A DNA stretch of 64,000 bases from Pseudoips prasinana (lineage: Eukaryota; Arthropoda; Insecta; Lepidoptera; Nolidae), in NCBI GenBank assembly GCA_951640165.1, contig OX621234.1, forward strand, positions 23,378,549 to 23,442,548. Reading direction: 5' to 3'. The notes below the pieces were generated by a model. That model was not told the origin of the DNA, ran no database searches, and worked only from the letters and a program-made list of their open reading frames with translations. This document shows, piece by piece, positions 1 through 12,458 of the stretch; positions within the stretch are counted from its first letter, which is position 1, and every line of letters starts with the position of its first letter. The translations under genes were made by a program, and so were the position numbers.

Positions 1-1266
1 ACTGCTACCAAATACCATTAGCTTCAAGTTTTAGGCTCCCATCTAAACAAAGTAAAACTATTTGAATGATTGTTCTATTTTCAATAAAGATATGATGGAA
101 ACAATATGTAAGAGATATTCTAATTTCCCATCACTGGCATAACTAGAAATTGTGGTAATACACCGTTGCGGCAAACGCACTGAAGTGCAAGGTTAGAGGG
201 CCTTTTATCATTTCGGTAGAGAACTCTAAAACATATTCACAACATATTCACAAATTGAATCTAAAACCATTAAACCGAATAGACTCTATACGACAAGAAT
301 GATCGCGATTAATGAGCAGTAATACACGTCTGGAATTTGCCCTTGTCAAAATTTTAACTAATTGTTGTGATTACTTATTAGCGGTTTGATTCTTTTACAT
401 ATTCGAACAAACCAAGGGCATCTTCGAATTGAAGTTAGTACCTTATTTGTTTTACTTACTGTGTATTTAAGCGCGTGCATATATTTTTACAATATCTCCA
501 TAGTCTTAAAATTATTTCACACATGGAAGTTTACCGGTGTGCGTGCGTATGAGCCAATTGGTCGCGCCGTGTCTGCCCCACTCAAGTGATAAAAACTATT
601 TCTGAGAGGTGTACGGAAACACTTGAATCAAGATTACTTGCCAATGATGGCAACTCTAAATGAAACACGACTAAACTAATTTGAATTTCTTTTACTTGTA
701 TGTGTTTTAGAACTGTCGAATTAGTTATAGTGCTTGTATGAAGTACATAATTAATGGACAAGTTGTAACGGGATACAACGTTTTCCACGCCATTTAATTA
801 AATTAACAATGATGAAATGTCTTGTCCTTTTTGTAATAAGTTTGGACAGATGCAATTATATTAAAATTTATTTAGTTGGTTTTGGTCAGACTAAGGCCAA
901 TGCTCGTAATATGTATCTATATGTTTTAAAACGTTTTAGGGTTTCATAAACCAACAATGTATACCATTATTTGCTCGCCCATAAATAATATTATTTACGT
1001 ATTTGAAAATAAAAATCGAACGTAAAGTATAATTTATTGTTAATGAAACCATTGATGTATGTAGGTTATTGTTAATTTTAACGAAGTTTTGTAATGTCAG
1101 GGCCATTAAAATTCGATTCACGAATTCTTCCTCAAATAATTTTATTGCATATGTTTCGGCAACTATCGATGGGTTTTTCCGGGCAACAGAATAGTTTTTT
1201 TTTATAATACCGAACCTGTTTTTTAATTTAGTAAGAAATTTATACAACAAACTGCATTTGGTAAGC
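1..1266. other. AT-rich stretch, nothing recognised
   Basis: No repeat family, RNA gene or protein similarity was recognised. The open frames here are short (up to about 110 codons) and low in complexity, as chance predicts in AT-rich DNA. Confidence 0.5.
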
Positions 1267-1294
1267 AAAATCGATGCAGGTCAGCATCGATTTT
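1267..1294. repeat. Small perfect hairpin
   Basis: An 11-bp perfect inverted repeat (AAAATCGATGC and its complement) surrounds a 6-nt loop. It lies 57 bp before a second 11-bp hairpin. No function is inferred. Confidence 0.6.
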
Positions 1295-1350
1295 AGTAAT
1301 CAGACAAACAATTTTTTTGTATACTCATACCTGTTTACCAATTTAGGAAT

Positions 1351-1378
1351 AACGACTATTCTTACCCGAATAGTCGTT
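1351..1378. repeat. Small perfect hairpin
   Basis: The arms AACGACTATTC and GAATAGTCGTT are perfect complements around the 6-nt loop TTACCC. It may be a remnant of a palindromic element. Confidence 0.6.
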
Positions 1379-1454
1379 TCTTACCAGAATCCTCCTTACC
1401 ATAAACCTCTTGGTTTACCTTTGGCTTTAGATTGTAGGTGTAAATACTAGCTTT

Positions 1455-1510
1455 AAAACTATTTAACCTTTTTTTTGGAAAAAAATGAAAAGCAAACAAA
1501 TGGCAGGGAT
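1455..1510 (+). repeat. Dispersed direct repeat, copy 1
   Basis: About 55 bp beginning AACTATTTAACC and ending near AGCAAACAAATGGCAGG recur at 2139-2197 with a few differences, in the same orientation. The two copies flank the TA microsatellite. This may be a small duplication or two fragments of one unrecognised element. Confidence 0.65.
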
Positions 1511-1605
1511 TAGGACACATTTTGTACAATATGAAAGTATTATTGTAGTTTCAAAAAGTGACAAAACTATTAAGGACATGAAAATATTTTGTTGCTTTAT
1601 TTTGC

Positions 1606-1608
<3 letters not shown>

Positions 1609-1698
<90 letters not shown>
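1609..1698. repeat. (TA)45 microsatellite
   Basis: An uninterrupted TA dinucleotide tract of 90 bp. The open frame running through it reads as alternating Ile-Tyr and is not a gene. Long pure TA tracts are length-unstable and often misassembled, so the exact count may differ between individuals or assemblies. Confidence 0.97.
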
Positions 1699-1700
<2 letters not shown>

Positions 1701-2138
1701 CGAAATAAGATGTTTATCTTTACTTAATACCTACATATTTTACTAAAATTTAAAACTTAAAGGTATAATACCTGCCTAGATGTTGTGAATTGTAATGTTA
1801 AGTACCTTAGATAAGAATATAAGTCGAACCTAGCTATTAAGTATGTTTGTCAGCTACACAACGGACTACAAAAGTAGCACGCACAAGCCCAAGAGGTTTT
1901 TGTGTTACTATTATTATTTCTATTTGAATATGTATCTTTAGTGTTTGGTAAACAAATAAAAAAAAAATAATCAATATGAGTGCAACAATTTTGAGGGAAA
2001 CTAATATTCGATTTTGAGGTACTGATGTTTTCAAAATACTATCTAATTATTAAAATATTAAAGCCGCCTCCATATTTTGAAGTTTAATTATCTTTAACGG
2101 ATAAGGTTACTCATATATATAAGGATACTGGACAGGTT
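1699..2138. other. AT-rich spacer, nothing recognised
   Basis: Lies between the microsatellite and the second copy of the 55-bp direct repeat. No coding or repeat signal was recognised. Confidence 0.45.
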
Positions 2139-2197
2139 AAAAACTATTTAACCTATTTTTGGGAAAAAAATGAAAAGCAAACAAATGCAGGAGATTT
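2139..2197 (+). repeat. Dispersed direct repeat, copy 2
   Basis: Matches 1455-1510 over the full length: AAACTATTTAACC, then a T/G run, then an A run, then ATGAAAAGCAAACAAATG. It differs mainly in homopolymer lengths and one missing G. Confidence 0.65.
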
Positions 2198-3034
2198 AGA
2201 ATTTTCTTTTTGACATAAACTGAAAAAGAAGTAACAGTAACATTTTCAGGAAAAAAAGGCTTATTATCTACTATTATTGTTTTAAAAATAATACAATCGA
2301 CTTCAACTACTTGACCATATTTTTTTTATTGTCAACTTAAAACAACATGTAGTCTTATTTTGTGAAGTACATTAATTAACTCTCGTTACATCCAGATAGT
2401 GTTTCTAAGAAATAATTCCCAATATTCATTATTATGAATACGATGATTTATGTTTAACATTTTAATCAAACCAGCACATCTAATAATAATGATATATTAT
2501 ACTACAAGTCAACGCCTATACTAGAGAAAAAGTGTACCGCGAGGGGCTTTATAAACGTCAAATACATGGACACAAAACTCACTCAGACTTAGTGTATGGT
2601 TCACACAGAAATATATCATGTTCGGGTACCTAGTAACGATAGTGACACCCTCAAGCACGCAATTAACAGATTATTTAATTTAACAATAAATAAATAATAT
2701 ATACAGGTGAACGTAAACATCAAGGCAACAATGTTGTCCTTATAATGTTACTATCAACCTCATGATGATACAGTAACCTCTAGCGTCGTTTCAAATAGGA
2801 AGAATGGTTCGAAATAATACGTGGAATGCATAAGAATGCTTGTTCCGGTAAACAGATGAACCGGAAGTTCATATGAACTACAAAATTAGCCAAAAGGCCA
2901 TCGATTTAAGGAATCATTAATTCAATATGAAGATTTATATATACATGATGAATGCGGGCTATGAATATTAACTTGGTATTAGCATGACGCACCGTCATAT
3001 CGACTTAATTAGTTTAATTAGGTATTATTGTGAT
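2198..3034. other. Unique-looking AT-rich stretch
   Basis: No repeat, RNA gene or coding similarity was recognised. Confidence 0.45.
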
Positions 3035-3195
3035 AGCACGTGTGGCACCGCGGGTAAGACAGGCGCTTCCCAACTTCGTGTCCCGGGTTCGATGCCCACG
3101 CAGGACTACTATTTGTGTGATCAATAAGACCCATAACCACTAAGACTGGATGTACTTTGTGTCCGTCAATTATGTTTGTAAAGTATCCCGCGCCT
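3035..3195 (+). mobile_element. tRNA-derived SINE (family 2)
   Basis: A tRNA-like head contains an RNA polymerase III B box (GGGTTCGATGCCCAC, near 3089-3103), followed by the body TATTTGTGTGATCAATAAGACC and the tail segment TTTGTGTCCGTCAATTATG. This arrangement matches a tRNA-headed SINE type common in Lepidoptera. The tRNA acceptor stem does not close, so it is not a functional tRNA. The 5' boundary is approximate and no target-site duplication was seen. Confidence 0.65.
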
Positions 3196-5279
3196 AAACT
3201 TAAACAAATTAATTATGTTCGTAAAATGAATCAATAATCTTATGAATTAAAATGAAATATAGTAATATAAAGAGGTACAAAATACCGGTGATAACTAAAC
3301 CGGCCCGCTGCGCTGGCGCCACTTTCAGTCAGCCGTTCGACGATGGCGCCGCAAATGCAACTTTAATTACTCTCACTCATACCAAGAACGGTACTTCAAA
3401 CAAGTTTGCCTATAAGTATCTTGGTATACAAAGCAATTTTTACCACCTTGAAAAATAAGGAGGTTTCAATGTGTGTTTTTTTATTTGTATAAACGTTGCG
3501 CAATTTTATTGCCGTTCGTTTTGAACAGATTTTGTTGTTTTTTAGTCCATGGAAATTATGGTCCTACGTTAATCTTACTCTAATCAGCTGTCATAAATAT
3601 TAAGTATTTTCTATTCTATACTTTCGCATCACATCACATTATTGTTGTGCATGTTTTATTATTTAATAAAAATAATATAACATGCACGAATAAAAGAAAT
3701 AAATTATATTGTTTTCTAAATATCGATGAAGCTGTCCTTATTGGCGTCCAAAAATATGCTGATTTCATTGTTAATTTGACCATGCCTTCTTACGATACAT
3801 CAGTATGACATCCACATAAATTATATGAAATCAAGAATATCGATCTCGAATTTCAGTTATATAATCCTTATAAATATCAATTATTACTCGTTAACTTAAT
3901 GCCACTATATTAAATGAAATTCAATTTATGTAACCAACTGTATATTGCCTATCAAATAAAAATCATTTAATTTTGTTGATAGATTTTCTATAGACAATAT
4001 AAATAATAATTATTATTCATCGAATATATTTTAGTAATATATTTTCTATTTTCACAGTATACAGAAACTTGGACAAATAAATAACCTTAATTCTCCATTT
4101 TCACCAAATAGGCACAGACGTATGCATAGTCCTTTCAACCTTTTGATATAAACAGCTTGTATCAAGATCGCAACGGGCCAATACGTTATTCGATAACAGT
4201 AAGTTGTAAAATAAGATTTGCACGTAATGAAACGACTCTACCATAATATTTTGCTCAAAGGTTAATTTATATAACAATTGCACGTCCAATAACACTGCGA
4301 GCCACCCATGGATAATCGATAAACGATTCTTGATGATGACACTCTTGTGAGTTGTGGTTCTTCAAACAATAGGCAATCGGCTTCGTACCAATGACTTGTA
4401 TATTCAAATACCTACTGTGTTGGATTATATTAGATGTATCGCAAAAGAGTCCAGCACCTTTAATTACTAAGTTAATATACTGTGTCGTGTTTTTTATGGT
4501 TGTATAATAAAGCTTTGGAAGGTTTATTCGAAAGAAATCTGAAGGCTCCAGGGAAGCAGGATTCACCTGATGAAATAAATTTATTTGTTTTTTTTTGTTG
4601 ACATATTCTTTAAAATAAGAAATGGCTGTACTAATATGTACAAGTGCTAGTTTATCTCGATTGCCTAACAGTTTCTAATAAAGAAAGCGACACTCGTGAA
4701 CACGACGCACATAAATTATATAATACCTACCTATTTATAACTAAACCTGTTATGATCTTTGAAAACGTTTTCATAATAAGTAAACAATGACAATTACATA
4801 CACTACTACTGATCTATTTGATGGGATTCCAATTATTAAAATTAAGAATACAATAAAATGTGGTATGCGACGTAATAATCATATAGAGAAATATCAAATT
4901 TTGTGGACCTATTTCCCGAATTCCAAATGACAGACAAGCCTGACAAAAGCAAGTTTTTCAACCGTTTTCTTTGAAAGTTCAACGGCCTTCTGAGGCTTAC
5001 ATGAAAAAAAAATGTTTATCCGTTATAAGTTATTTAAGGATAATTGCACACTCAGTGACGCATTCTGTGGACGAAACGATGTCGCATTCAATAATACAAA
5101 ACTTTCGAATAAAAAATCACTTTCCGTAAGATGACTGATGATTGTCACGCGCGTAACAAATGTGTATCGTGATTTTTCCGTTTTATTAATCCATTGCTGT
5201 CGTGCATCGGTTAATAAATTACTTACGTAATAAGGCGTAAATAATTCCAAGATATTTTTGCTAGTGAAACGGCAAGTTT
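3196..5279. other. AT-rich stretch with one short GC-rich patch
   Basis: A GC-rich patch at about 3298-3352 (CCGGCCCGCTGCGCTGGCGCC and following bases) contrasts with its surroundings but gives no recognisable protein. The rest shows no supported feature. Confidence 0.4.
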
Positions 5280-5332
5280 GAAAACGGTTTGTTTTGATGA
5301 GCCATCTAGGTGCTCGTCAAAACAAGGTTTTC
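5280..5332. repeat. Imperfect hairpin, arms about 22 bp
   Basis: The left arm 5280-5302 (ending GTTTTGATGAGC) pairs with the right arm 5312-5332 (GCTCGTCAAAACAAGG...) with a 2-nt bulge and one mismatch, leaving a 9-nt loop. It may be a decayed MITE; no terminal duplication was found. Confidence 0.6.
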
Positions 5333-7578
5333 ATTAGATCTTAGTATACTAGTGCTCCTCCAAACCTGTTTGGATATAAATAGGCTGGATTGGTGTTACA
5401 AAATAAGCAGCTAATTTTGATTCAATTATGGAAAGGCACAGTCAGATAAAGATACACATAAGTGCCTAACATACAAACATGACGATCCCGCTTTGCTTGG
5501 TCAATTAATTTGTCATCAATAGTAATAATTAACTGCAACTATAGCATGCTAACCTACTCGTACATTCTATGCACAGCTGTAAACTGAATACATGATATCA
5601 GTTTGCGTTTCGCTGTACCTTACAACTTGTATAATTAATGTACGTATGTTCATAATAAACTTATAATAGTCATGCACGAGTGAATGCTTCTTCACGTGCA
5701 ATACGTGCATGAATAATACCTATTATTTTTTTAAAGTATCTTGTTTTCATTTAGGTCGACAGTAGCTTCAGTCCACCTAAGACTAACCTATTTTATTCAT
5801 TTATATATTATGCATGAGAGTATAATAATTAAAGACATCATAGACACAAAGTACTTCCAAACACATCTGGGTCAGGTCAAACAGTGGATAAGTACGCACC
5901 AGAAAACATCGGAGGTAAAACATCGCCGCGACCAAGACTGCAAATAACTTCTTGTAAAATTTAGAAAACGAAATTAAATATTTGAATATATACCTAATAG
6001 TTAATGGATATTTTGAATCTGCACGATTTTAGTCGGCTATTTTGCATATATTTGTGAGTCTGCGTAACTTCAAATCTTGTTCTCTCGAATAATACGCCAC
6101 CGCCGGAGGCAGCATTTTTAGGTCGTTTATTTTTTGATGTATGAATTTTAAATGAAAGACGTAATCCGTGTTAGCTAAATAATGTATCTAACATGAATCC
6201 GATAATATCCAAATTGAGTATTCACTGGCGTAGCGTAAAGTTAAGCTCTTATTAAAGTAATGTTACGTATATATTTGTATCGAATAATTTATCGTTATAT
6301 TTACTAGTACTTCAATTTTACAGCGCAATAAACCCCTAAGTTAGTGCAATGCATATGCACGCCAGAATTGTAGACAGCAGTGGACAAAGGCCATATGCAA
6401 TATTTTTGCGCTGACCAATTTTGTGTCATAAAATCTTAGTACTTAGACATAAAATTGAATAACTACATAAGTTACATACCACCTGTATCCACTGATTTAT
6501 TCAATCGCATTTAGCGATAACGGGAAAATCCATTACGACCAACTTCGCTATTTTTATTATTTTACCATTGAAATTATTGTATTCTGAACCTTGAGAAAAA
6601 CATAAAAAAATATATAAAATTTCTTTGGTTAATATAAACAGATTTGTTAACATCATGTAATACTGCATCCATATACTTCAAAAGGATTAATGTAAAATAT
6701 TTCGGTAACTTCTCATGCACGGAACTCTTGCATCAGATATGAGTGTCTGTAGTAATGATAGGGTTTACTAGATTGCCTTGATTTTAGTTCATCGACATAT
6801 ATATATTATATGTACCATTGAAATCCAAAAATTCCACTGTATAAAAGGCTAGTTTTGCTAGATAGATAAGCGTCAAATTGTTATAGTTTCACGCATAATC
6901 AATGCGCTCCAAAGCAGCCTGTGAAATACAAGTAGGTTGTATCTTTTCCTTCATTATGTTATCGACTGCTAGACCTATCCTTGGAACATTATGTATAATA
7001 CACTTGAAGCGGTTCACTTTCGCAAAAAAAATAGGTTTGATCTTGACCCTGCTAAAATTAAATAGTATAGTTAAACTCAAATAAATTATTATAAAATTAT
7101 TCGTCTCATATTGAAGTAGTTAATGCAAAGTTGTGGAACATCGTTTAGGGTGCATGCGCGTTAAACGGAGGGACTTATTTTGAAGGTTGTCAATAAATGT
7201 ATTTTCGAGTACTTAGAAGTACAATAAAAGATAAAAGTTTTGCTGAGAGGTGAAAACGCTTTGAACCATGCGATATATCCTGTGCTTATTTATCATAAAA
7301 GCACAAATTTCTGTGAAATTTATATATACCACTGTATTACTGTTCAATTCATACATTTTGATGATTGAATTGATGGTCGAAGTATTGAGTTTTCAAACTT
7401 TATACGTCACGTTTGTCTGACTGCTGCCGTGGCAAACAACGTCGCACTTTAACAACTCTCCTTTAAAATGCGATATTGAAAAATTAAAAGAAAAATATTC
7501 GCAACAAGCACAGATAATACTTAACTTTGTTTACATCACAGACAATATAACTAATTACGTTTAGTTTACATAGGGGTT
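5333..7578. other. AT-rich stretch, one possible LINE scrap
   Basis: At about 6374-6394 the bases CAGCAGTGGACAAAGGCCAT resemble part of the LINE tail found elsewhere in the window, but the match is too short to annotate on its own. Nothing else was recognised. Confidence 0.35.
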
Positions 7579-7621
7579 CATATGTTACATGCTACGGACG
7601 GGACGTGGCATGCAACATATG
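7579..7621. repeat. Short inverted repeat
   Basis: CATATGTTACATGC and GCATGCAACATATG pair at 13 of 14 positions across a 15-nt GC-rich spacer. Confidence 0.55.
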
Positions 7622-8259
7622 GTTAAAATCGATTATTAATAAATTAAAGAAAAAAAAAACATTTATAGGTCTTTATTTTTATTTCTAGCAATATCGATTT
7701 GGTGGTTATTCTGTATTTTAAACAGTTTCAGATTTGTTCCCACTGACCCATGAAAATAGGACACCAGTAATTTTTTCCTTTTAAATATTAGTTCTTTTGA
7801 TTTCAGATCTAACTTTCTCCAGTATATTTTATTGAAAACTTGCGGAAGTCCGTATTCTAATGCCATGGTTGAGAGGCTGACGTACAAATATTTAAAAGAG
7901 CCATAGAAGGTTGAATCTTCGCGACGACCTTGCGGCCGATTTAGTAATAAAACAATATTACTGATGATACGGTCACTAAAAAAATATGCTCATCAATATT
8001 CCGAGCTGAGAACATTTATGATTTGTTTCGAATTAACATTGACCCTGTAGCCTTCGCGCTGTACGTGCTAATCTTTGTGTTGCTTTTAGTTAAGAAGAAA
8101 TAGACGCGAATATACTACAATATGCAGCTCTCACATTATGTATCGATGTAATATGACCATAATATACAGATAAAAATATATAAAAGCATATAATAAGAAA
8201 CACAAAAATTCTAGGCACAAAAGTGTGATAAAGATAAATGTGACTAGGTATATGAGATA
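7622..8259. other. AT-rich stretch, nothing recognised
   Basis: No coding, RNA or repeat signal was recognised between the 7.6-kb inverted repeat and the CTAG-ended repeat. Confidence 0.4.
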
Positions 8260-8431
8260 AATAATATTATAAAGGCGAAAGTATGTAAGCGTGTATGTTT
8301 GTTACTTCTTCACTTCTAAAAACGGCTGAAACGATGTTAATAATTGGTATGGAGTTAGCAGACAACCTGGATTAACACATAGGTTGTAATTTATAAAGTC
8401 TAACGCGGGTAAAACCGCGGGGCACAGCTAG
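8260..8431 (+). mobile_element. CTAG-ended lepidopteran repeat (Helitron-like), copy 1
   Basis: Begins ATAATATTATAAAGGCGAAAG and ends with the GC-rich hairpin GCGGGTAAAACCGC followed by GGGGCACAG and CTAG. A hairpin just upstream of a CTRR terminus is a Helitron 3' signature, and the same end occurs at 24964, 11857 (inverted) and 50618 (inverted). The 5' end lacks a clear TC start, so the Helitron assignment is inference. It encodes nothing. Confidence 0.6.
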
Positions 8432-9394
8432 TAATTCATAAATCAGATTGAACAAAAAGTAATAATCTGTCCTGGTAGGGTTTAAGGACAAATAGAAATA
8501 CTTGCACCTGGAAGTAGCACCATTCAAATATTTGTGATGATGGACCGCGGTTAACCCTGCTGCTGATGGCGAGCGAGTACGGATTTTAGAATATTATATT
8601 TTTACTAATTATATATTAATTAATTATATTCTTTAAATAATGTATACACACAACGTATACTGCAACCAAATAAACACAACCTACTGTTGCTATTATTTTA
8701 CGCCATTATAAATCACATACATTTATAACATCATTACCTACATGGCATAAGCTAACTATGTATGGGAAATATAGCGTTGCAAAGGTACGATAAATGATGG
8801 AAACGAGACCAGCAACTACTACTAGTACTAGGCACACGTGTGCGTTGTATTAAGTAAATATTTAACACCCAAAACTGGGTAATATTTATACAATGTGTAA
8901 AATAAGTAATGTTAAGAAATAATTTGTTAAATATGTTTTAAAAATAGTGAGTCTACTTTTTTTCGGTTGCATGATAAATTGACCTACTTAATGATCCATG
9001 TTTGCTAAGAATAATGGCACAAAACTTTCTCCTTGTATTATATATGAGGCTCCTTCTTGTATTATATATAAAGTACAACTAAATGCAGATGGCCTGTCCT
9101 TTGACCTGCCGTCAGAATTTGGTTTTGAAAGTTTGTTCATAATGACGTAACTCACACGATCATTTATATTGTATTGTACAATAATATGTTTTATCCTTAA
9201 GAAATATTTTCGCAAAAACAAATGATCAAAATCAAAATAAAAAGCAATATAACAATATTTTGCATTAAGCAATTATGTAGAATACGTGTGAAGCGTTGTG
9301 AACATCCAATTATTGAGTATTTACATATATGAATTTTATCATATATGTAGGTTATCCCATAAAATAAATAACACAACAATCTGTCTCATACGTA
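8432..9394. other. AT-rich stretch with a small tandem duplication
   Basis: The segment CTCCTTGTATTATATAT is repeated almost exactly at about 9030-9070. No other feature was recognised. Confidence 0.4.
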
Positions 9395-9582
9395 TACAAA
9401 ATTACTTCATGATCATCAACATATCAGCCGAAAGACGTCCACTGCTGGACAAAGGCCTCCCGCAAAGATCTCCACAATTGCCGGTCTTGCGTTATCCGCA
9501 TCCAGCGATTTCCAGCGACCCGCACAAGATCATCGGTCCATCTTGTAGGGGACCCGCCCACGCTGCGTCTACAAAATTACTT
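9395..9582 (-). mobile_element. 5'-truncated RTE-like LINE tail with 13-bp TSD
   Basis: The insert 9408-9569 is flanked by a perfect 13-bp direct repeat, TACAAAATTACTT (9395-9407 and 9570-9582), the expected product of target-primed reverse transcription. On the minus strand the insert carries the last part of an RTE-like reverse-transcriptase gene and its 3' tail, ending in a short ATGATG-like repeat. It is near-identical to 52086-52295. The element was truncated at its 5' end on insertion. The clade assignment (RTE-like) rests on the C-terminal motif only. Confidence 0.88.
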
Positions 9583-10383
9583 ATTCTAACTTATTTATTT
9601 CATTGACTAATTTATTAAGGAAACATAAGCGTACCTTAGCATATTATATATTGTATCATAAAGCCATTTATAATAGATTGCCAGATTAAAACAGAGAAAT
9701 TATTTCTATAAAGTGTACCCAAGGTTACAGATACGAGTCATCACATACTAGAAATGTAAATCAATTTGAAATATGCTGATTATAATGCAAGTCTGGTAGG
9801 TCCTGTCTATGTTAATCTTTAGAACGAATGCAATGGACTTTTGTACAGGGTATTGTCACGATTTGTAAAGGGTACTGCAATTTTCAATTTAATTGAAATT
9901 CGAATCAGTTATGGAGCCCAACATTTTAACCCTTCCTCTTTCAAAACGTCCAAGCAATATGTGTTTTTGCAAAAATATGAGTCATGAGACTAATTTTCAC
10001 CCACTAAAGTAACCATAATTGAAATCATTAGAATAATTTCTGACAATATGTTTGCACACATAAAATAGTGGCTGTATCTTAATAGTAGTTGAAGTATTGG
10101 GCAAGTTGAATAATTTGTTTGTGCACTTAAAAGCCATAATCAAGGCGTTTTTCCCTATTCGACATGGTTTATTAAATATGCTGATGAACTTAGTGGTTTT
10201 GTTTTGTTTGGCATAGTTGCCATCACGTTTTAAATAATATTATTAATAAATCACAGGGAAGTCCCGTGTTACATAAATTGTGTTGTATACATTCTAAAAG
10301 GATACAAAGATTGGTTGACTTAACTATGTTTTCGCATAAATTTATTTTTAATTTAGGTAGTCTATTAATATTTAAGTACATGC
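9583..10383. other. AT-rich stretch, nothing recognised
   Basis: No supported feature was seen between the LINE tail and MITE copy 1. Confidence 0.4.
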
Positions 10384-10390
10384 CACGTAT

Positions 10391-10530
10391 GTACAGACGC
10401 CAGCACATCAAACTACCCCAATCTGTCAAATTTCCCCAATAGAAAGTGAACCTTATGATTATGTGATAAAGTTAAAATCTATAAAATAAATTTGACAGAT
10501 AGGGGTAGCTGGATGTGCTGGCGTCTGTAC
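10391..10530 (+). mobile_element. 140-bp palindromic MITE, copy 1
   Basis: The terminal inverted repeats read GTACAGACGCCAGCACAT and its complement at the other end, and inversion continues inward through CTACCCCAATCTGTCAAATTT. The unpaired centre reads GAAAGTGAACCTTATGATTATG. Three more copies lie at 31520, 36978 and 53369. A 10-bp direct repeat CACGTATGTA at 10384-10393 and 10588-10597 suggests the inserted unit may extend to 10587. No transposase is encoded, and the superfamily is undetermined. Confidence 0.85.
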
Positions 10531-10597
10531 AATGGCCCAATCAGGAGGCTAAGTGCGGAAACCATTCGCCCAACTAACTAACTATGTCACGTATGTA

Positions 10598-11856
10598 GGT
10601 AAAAATAATTTATCGGGTCTGCTATACCTACATAGGCGAGCAGAGAAAATTAAAGTAACATTACAGGTAGTTTTAAAAATTCGTAAGTAAGTTTTTGCAG
10701 AGTAAACTTCCAGTATTATCTAACGGCGTGGCGTCTTAAGGTAGTTCAATTCAGTTTACGCTACATGCAATGTCAAGTTATTCTTGGCGAGGTAATTATG
10801 GTCTTATTTAGATATTATCTCCTTTACTCTAAGGTTAGATTTACTAATAAAACATATTCTTTAGATATGACTTTATGTAAAAATGTTACTTTAACACGAG
10901 ATGGAAGACACTCGATTAAATAAAAGGCAGATTGATTGCTTATGAAAACATCTATAGCTATCGTTATAGGATGTCACAAGCCTACTAAAAACTAGGCCTA
11001 GTATAACCATGACTGACTGATGCTGGTTATACTAAAATATATGTTAAACTTTCCCGTATTCCTAATGATATGTTATATTTATAAAATATGTAGGTACTTA
11101 CATATTTTATTAAAATGAAACTATAGCCGGTCGTTTCTACAATAATGGTACATAAATGTGCCGTTGTGTCTCAAAACGCCACGGCGCGTCGTCATGCTAA
11201 ACGAGTTTCAATTTTAGTTTATCATGTTTTTTTTATTTTTTCTTGTAGCAATGTGAGTCAGTGACTGGTCAGTATATAATAAAAAGTAACAAAAAAACAC
11301 CCCAGTCAATATTATACCAAGATATCTGAGAGCAAACGCCAAAGAATGGTAGTGAAGTACATATTTATATATGTACAACGTGTAAAATTCTTGGCGTACG
11401 AATTTGCGCTTGAAAAGCCTACTTTCAAATGAAGGATTAATTCTCTATCTAAAATCGTTGTTTATATTAAATATTCAAAATATTTATTAACATTACCCTT
11501 TAATTATTTCATTATCAAAGCATCAATAAAATAAAAAAGGGAAAATTAAATCATTCATATTTATCCTATCAAATCCATGTAAGAAAGACGTGATTATGCT
11601 GTTTTTTTGTAACGAATATTTGCATGACAACAAAATGCTAGAAGGCTTAACCTCGAATTGAACAATTTTGACAGCATCTTTATTACGTAGACATTAAGTA
11701 CAATATTCGTACTGCATGCAAGTGTATGCACTGACGTTGACTGTACGATATAAGTTTGAGAGAGTCGCAAAACACTTTTTGATACTTCAAATTTTTTTTG
11801 TAAGACTAGTATTTGCAAACTTACGTCTTTGCAAAATGTTTAGCTTTGATATATTG
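10598..11856. other. AT-rich stretch with one small hairpin
   Basis: A perfect 11-bp inverted repeat (TAGTATAACCA and its complement) lies at 10999-11034 around a 14-nt loop. No other feature was recognised. Confidence 0.4.
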
Positions 11857-12042
11857 CTAGCTGTGCCCCGCGGTATTACCCGGATTAAACATGATAAATT
11901 ATAGCCTATGTGTTAATCTAGGGTGTCAGCTCGCTCCAACCAAATCTTATTAAAATCGCTCCAGCCGTTTGGGCGTGAAGAAGTAACAAACATACACTCT
12001 CACAGTCAAACACTCACAAACTTTCGAATTTATACTATTAGT
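11857..12042 (-). mobile_element. CTAG-ended lepidopteran repeat, copy 2 (inverted)
   Basis: Read on the minus strand it ends in the GC-rich hairpin, GGGGCACAG and CTAG like 8260-8431 and 24791-24964, and shares the central segment about an AACACATAGGCTATAATTTAT-like core. Divergence from the other copies is moderate, suggesting an old insertion. Confidence 0.6.
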
Positions 12043-12458
12043 ATGATTATGTTGAGATATATGATATGTTTGAGATGCTAAATATGGTTTGGTTAGCTAG
12101 ACGTCCCAACAGGTTCTACTACCAAGGAAACCTTACTTTATCGATCTGTTTAACTCACCTTCTGTCTCTTTCTGACCAACATATAAATGTCATAAGATTT
12201 CCATAAGGATAATAGTTATAAGTTGACTTCATGTATCATTTGTCAGATCCGCATAGCTTTACCTGCTCTAGTAATTGACAAGTACGCAATTTCGGGCGAG
12301 CAACGTTGCATGAATGTTTCACACTTCAGCGCTCCAGATGGTGGTGACTCTTTGGTCGAACATAAACTGGAGTGGAGCATACTCCGGTATATGTGTGCCC
12401 TACTACTACCACCCTGAGTATTACTCTTTACAGGCAAACTAATAAAACATGACAACAT
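12043..12458. other. AT-rich stretch, nothing recognised
   Basis: Short open frames on both strands overlap each other and the next repeat and show no protein similarity. Confidence 0.35.

Noticed and set aside
1485..1727. 80-codon open frame
   Set aside because: Half of it is the TA microsatellite translated as Ile-Tyr repeats.
6366..6410. LINE tail fragment
   Set aside because: Only about 20 bases resemble the tail, which is not enough for a separate call.
9298..9606. 102-codon open frame on the plus strand
   Set aside because: It runs antisense through the LINE tail insert at 9408-9569.
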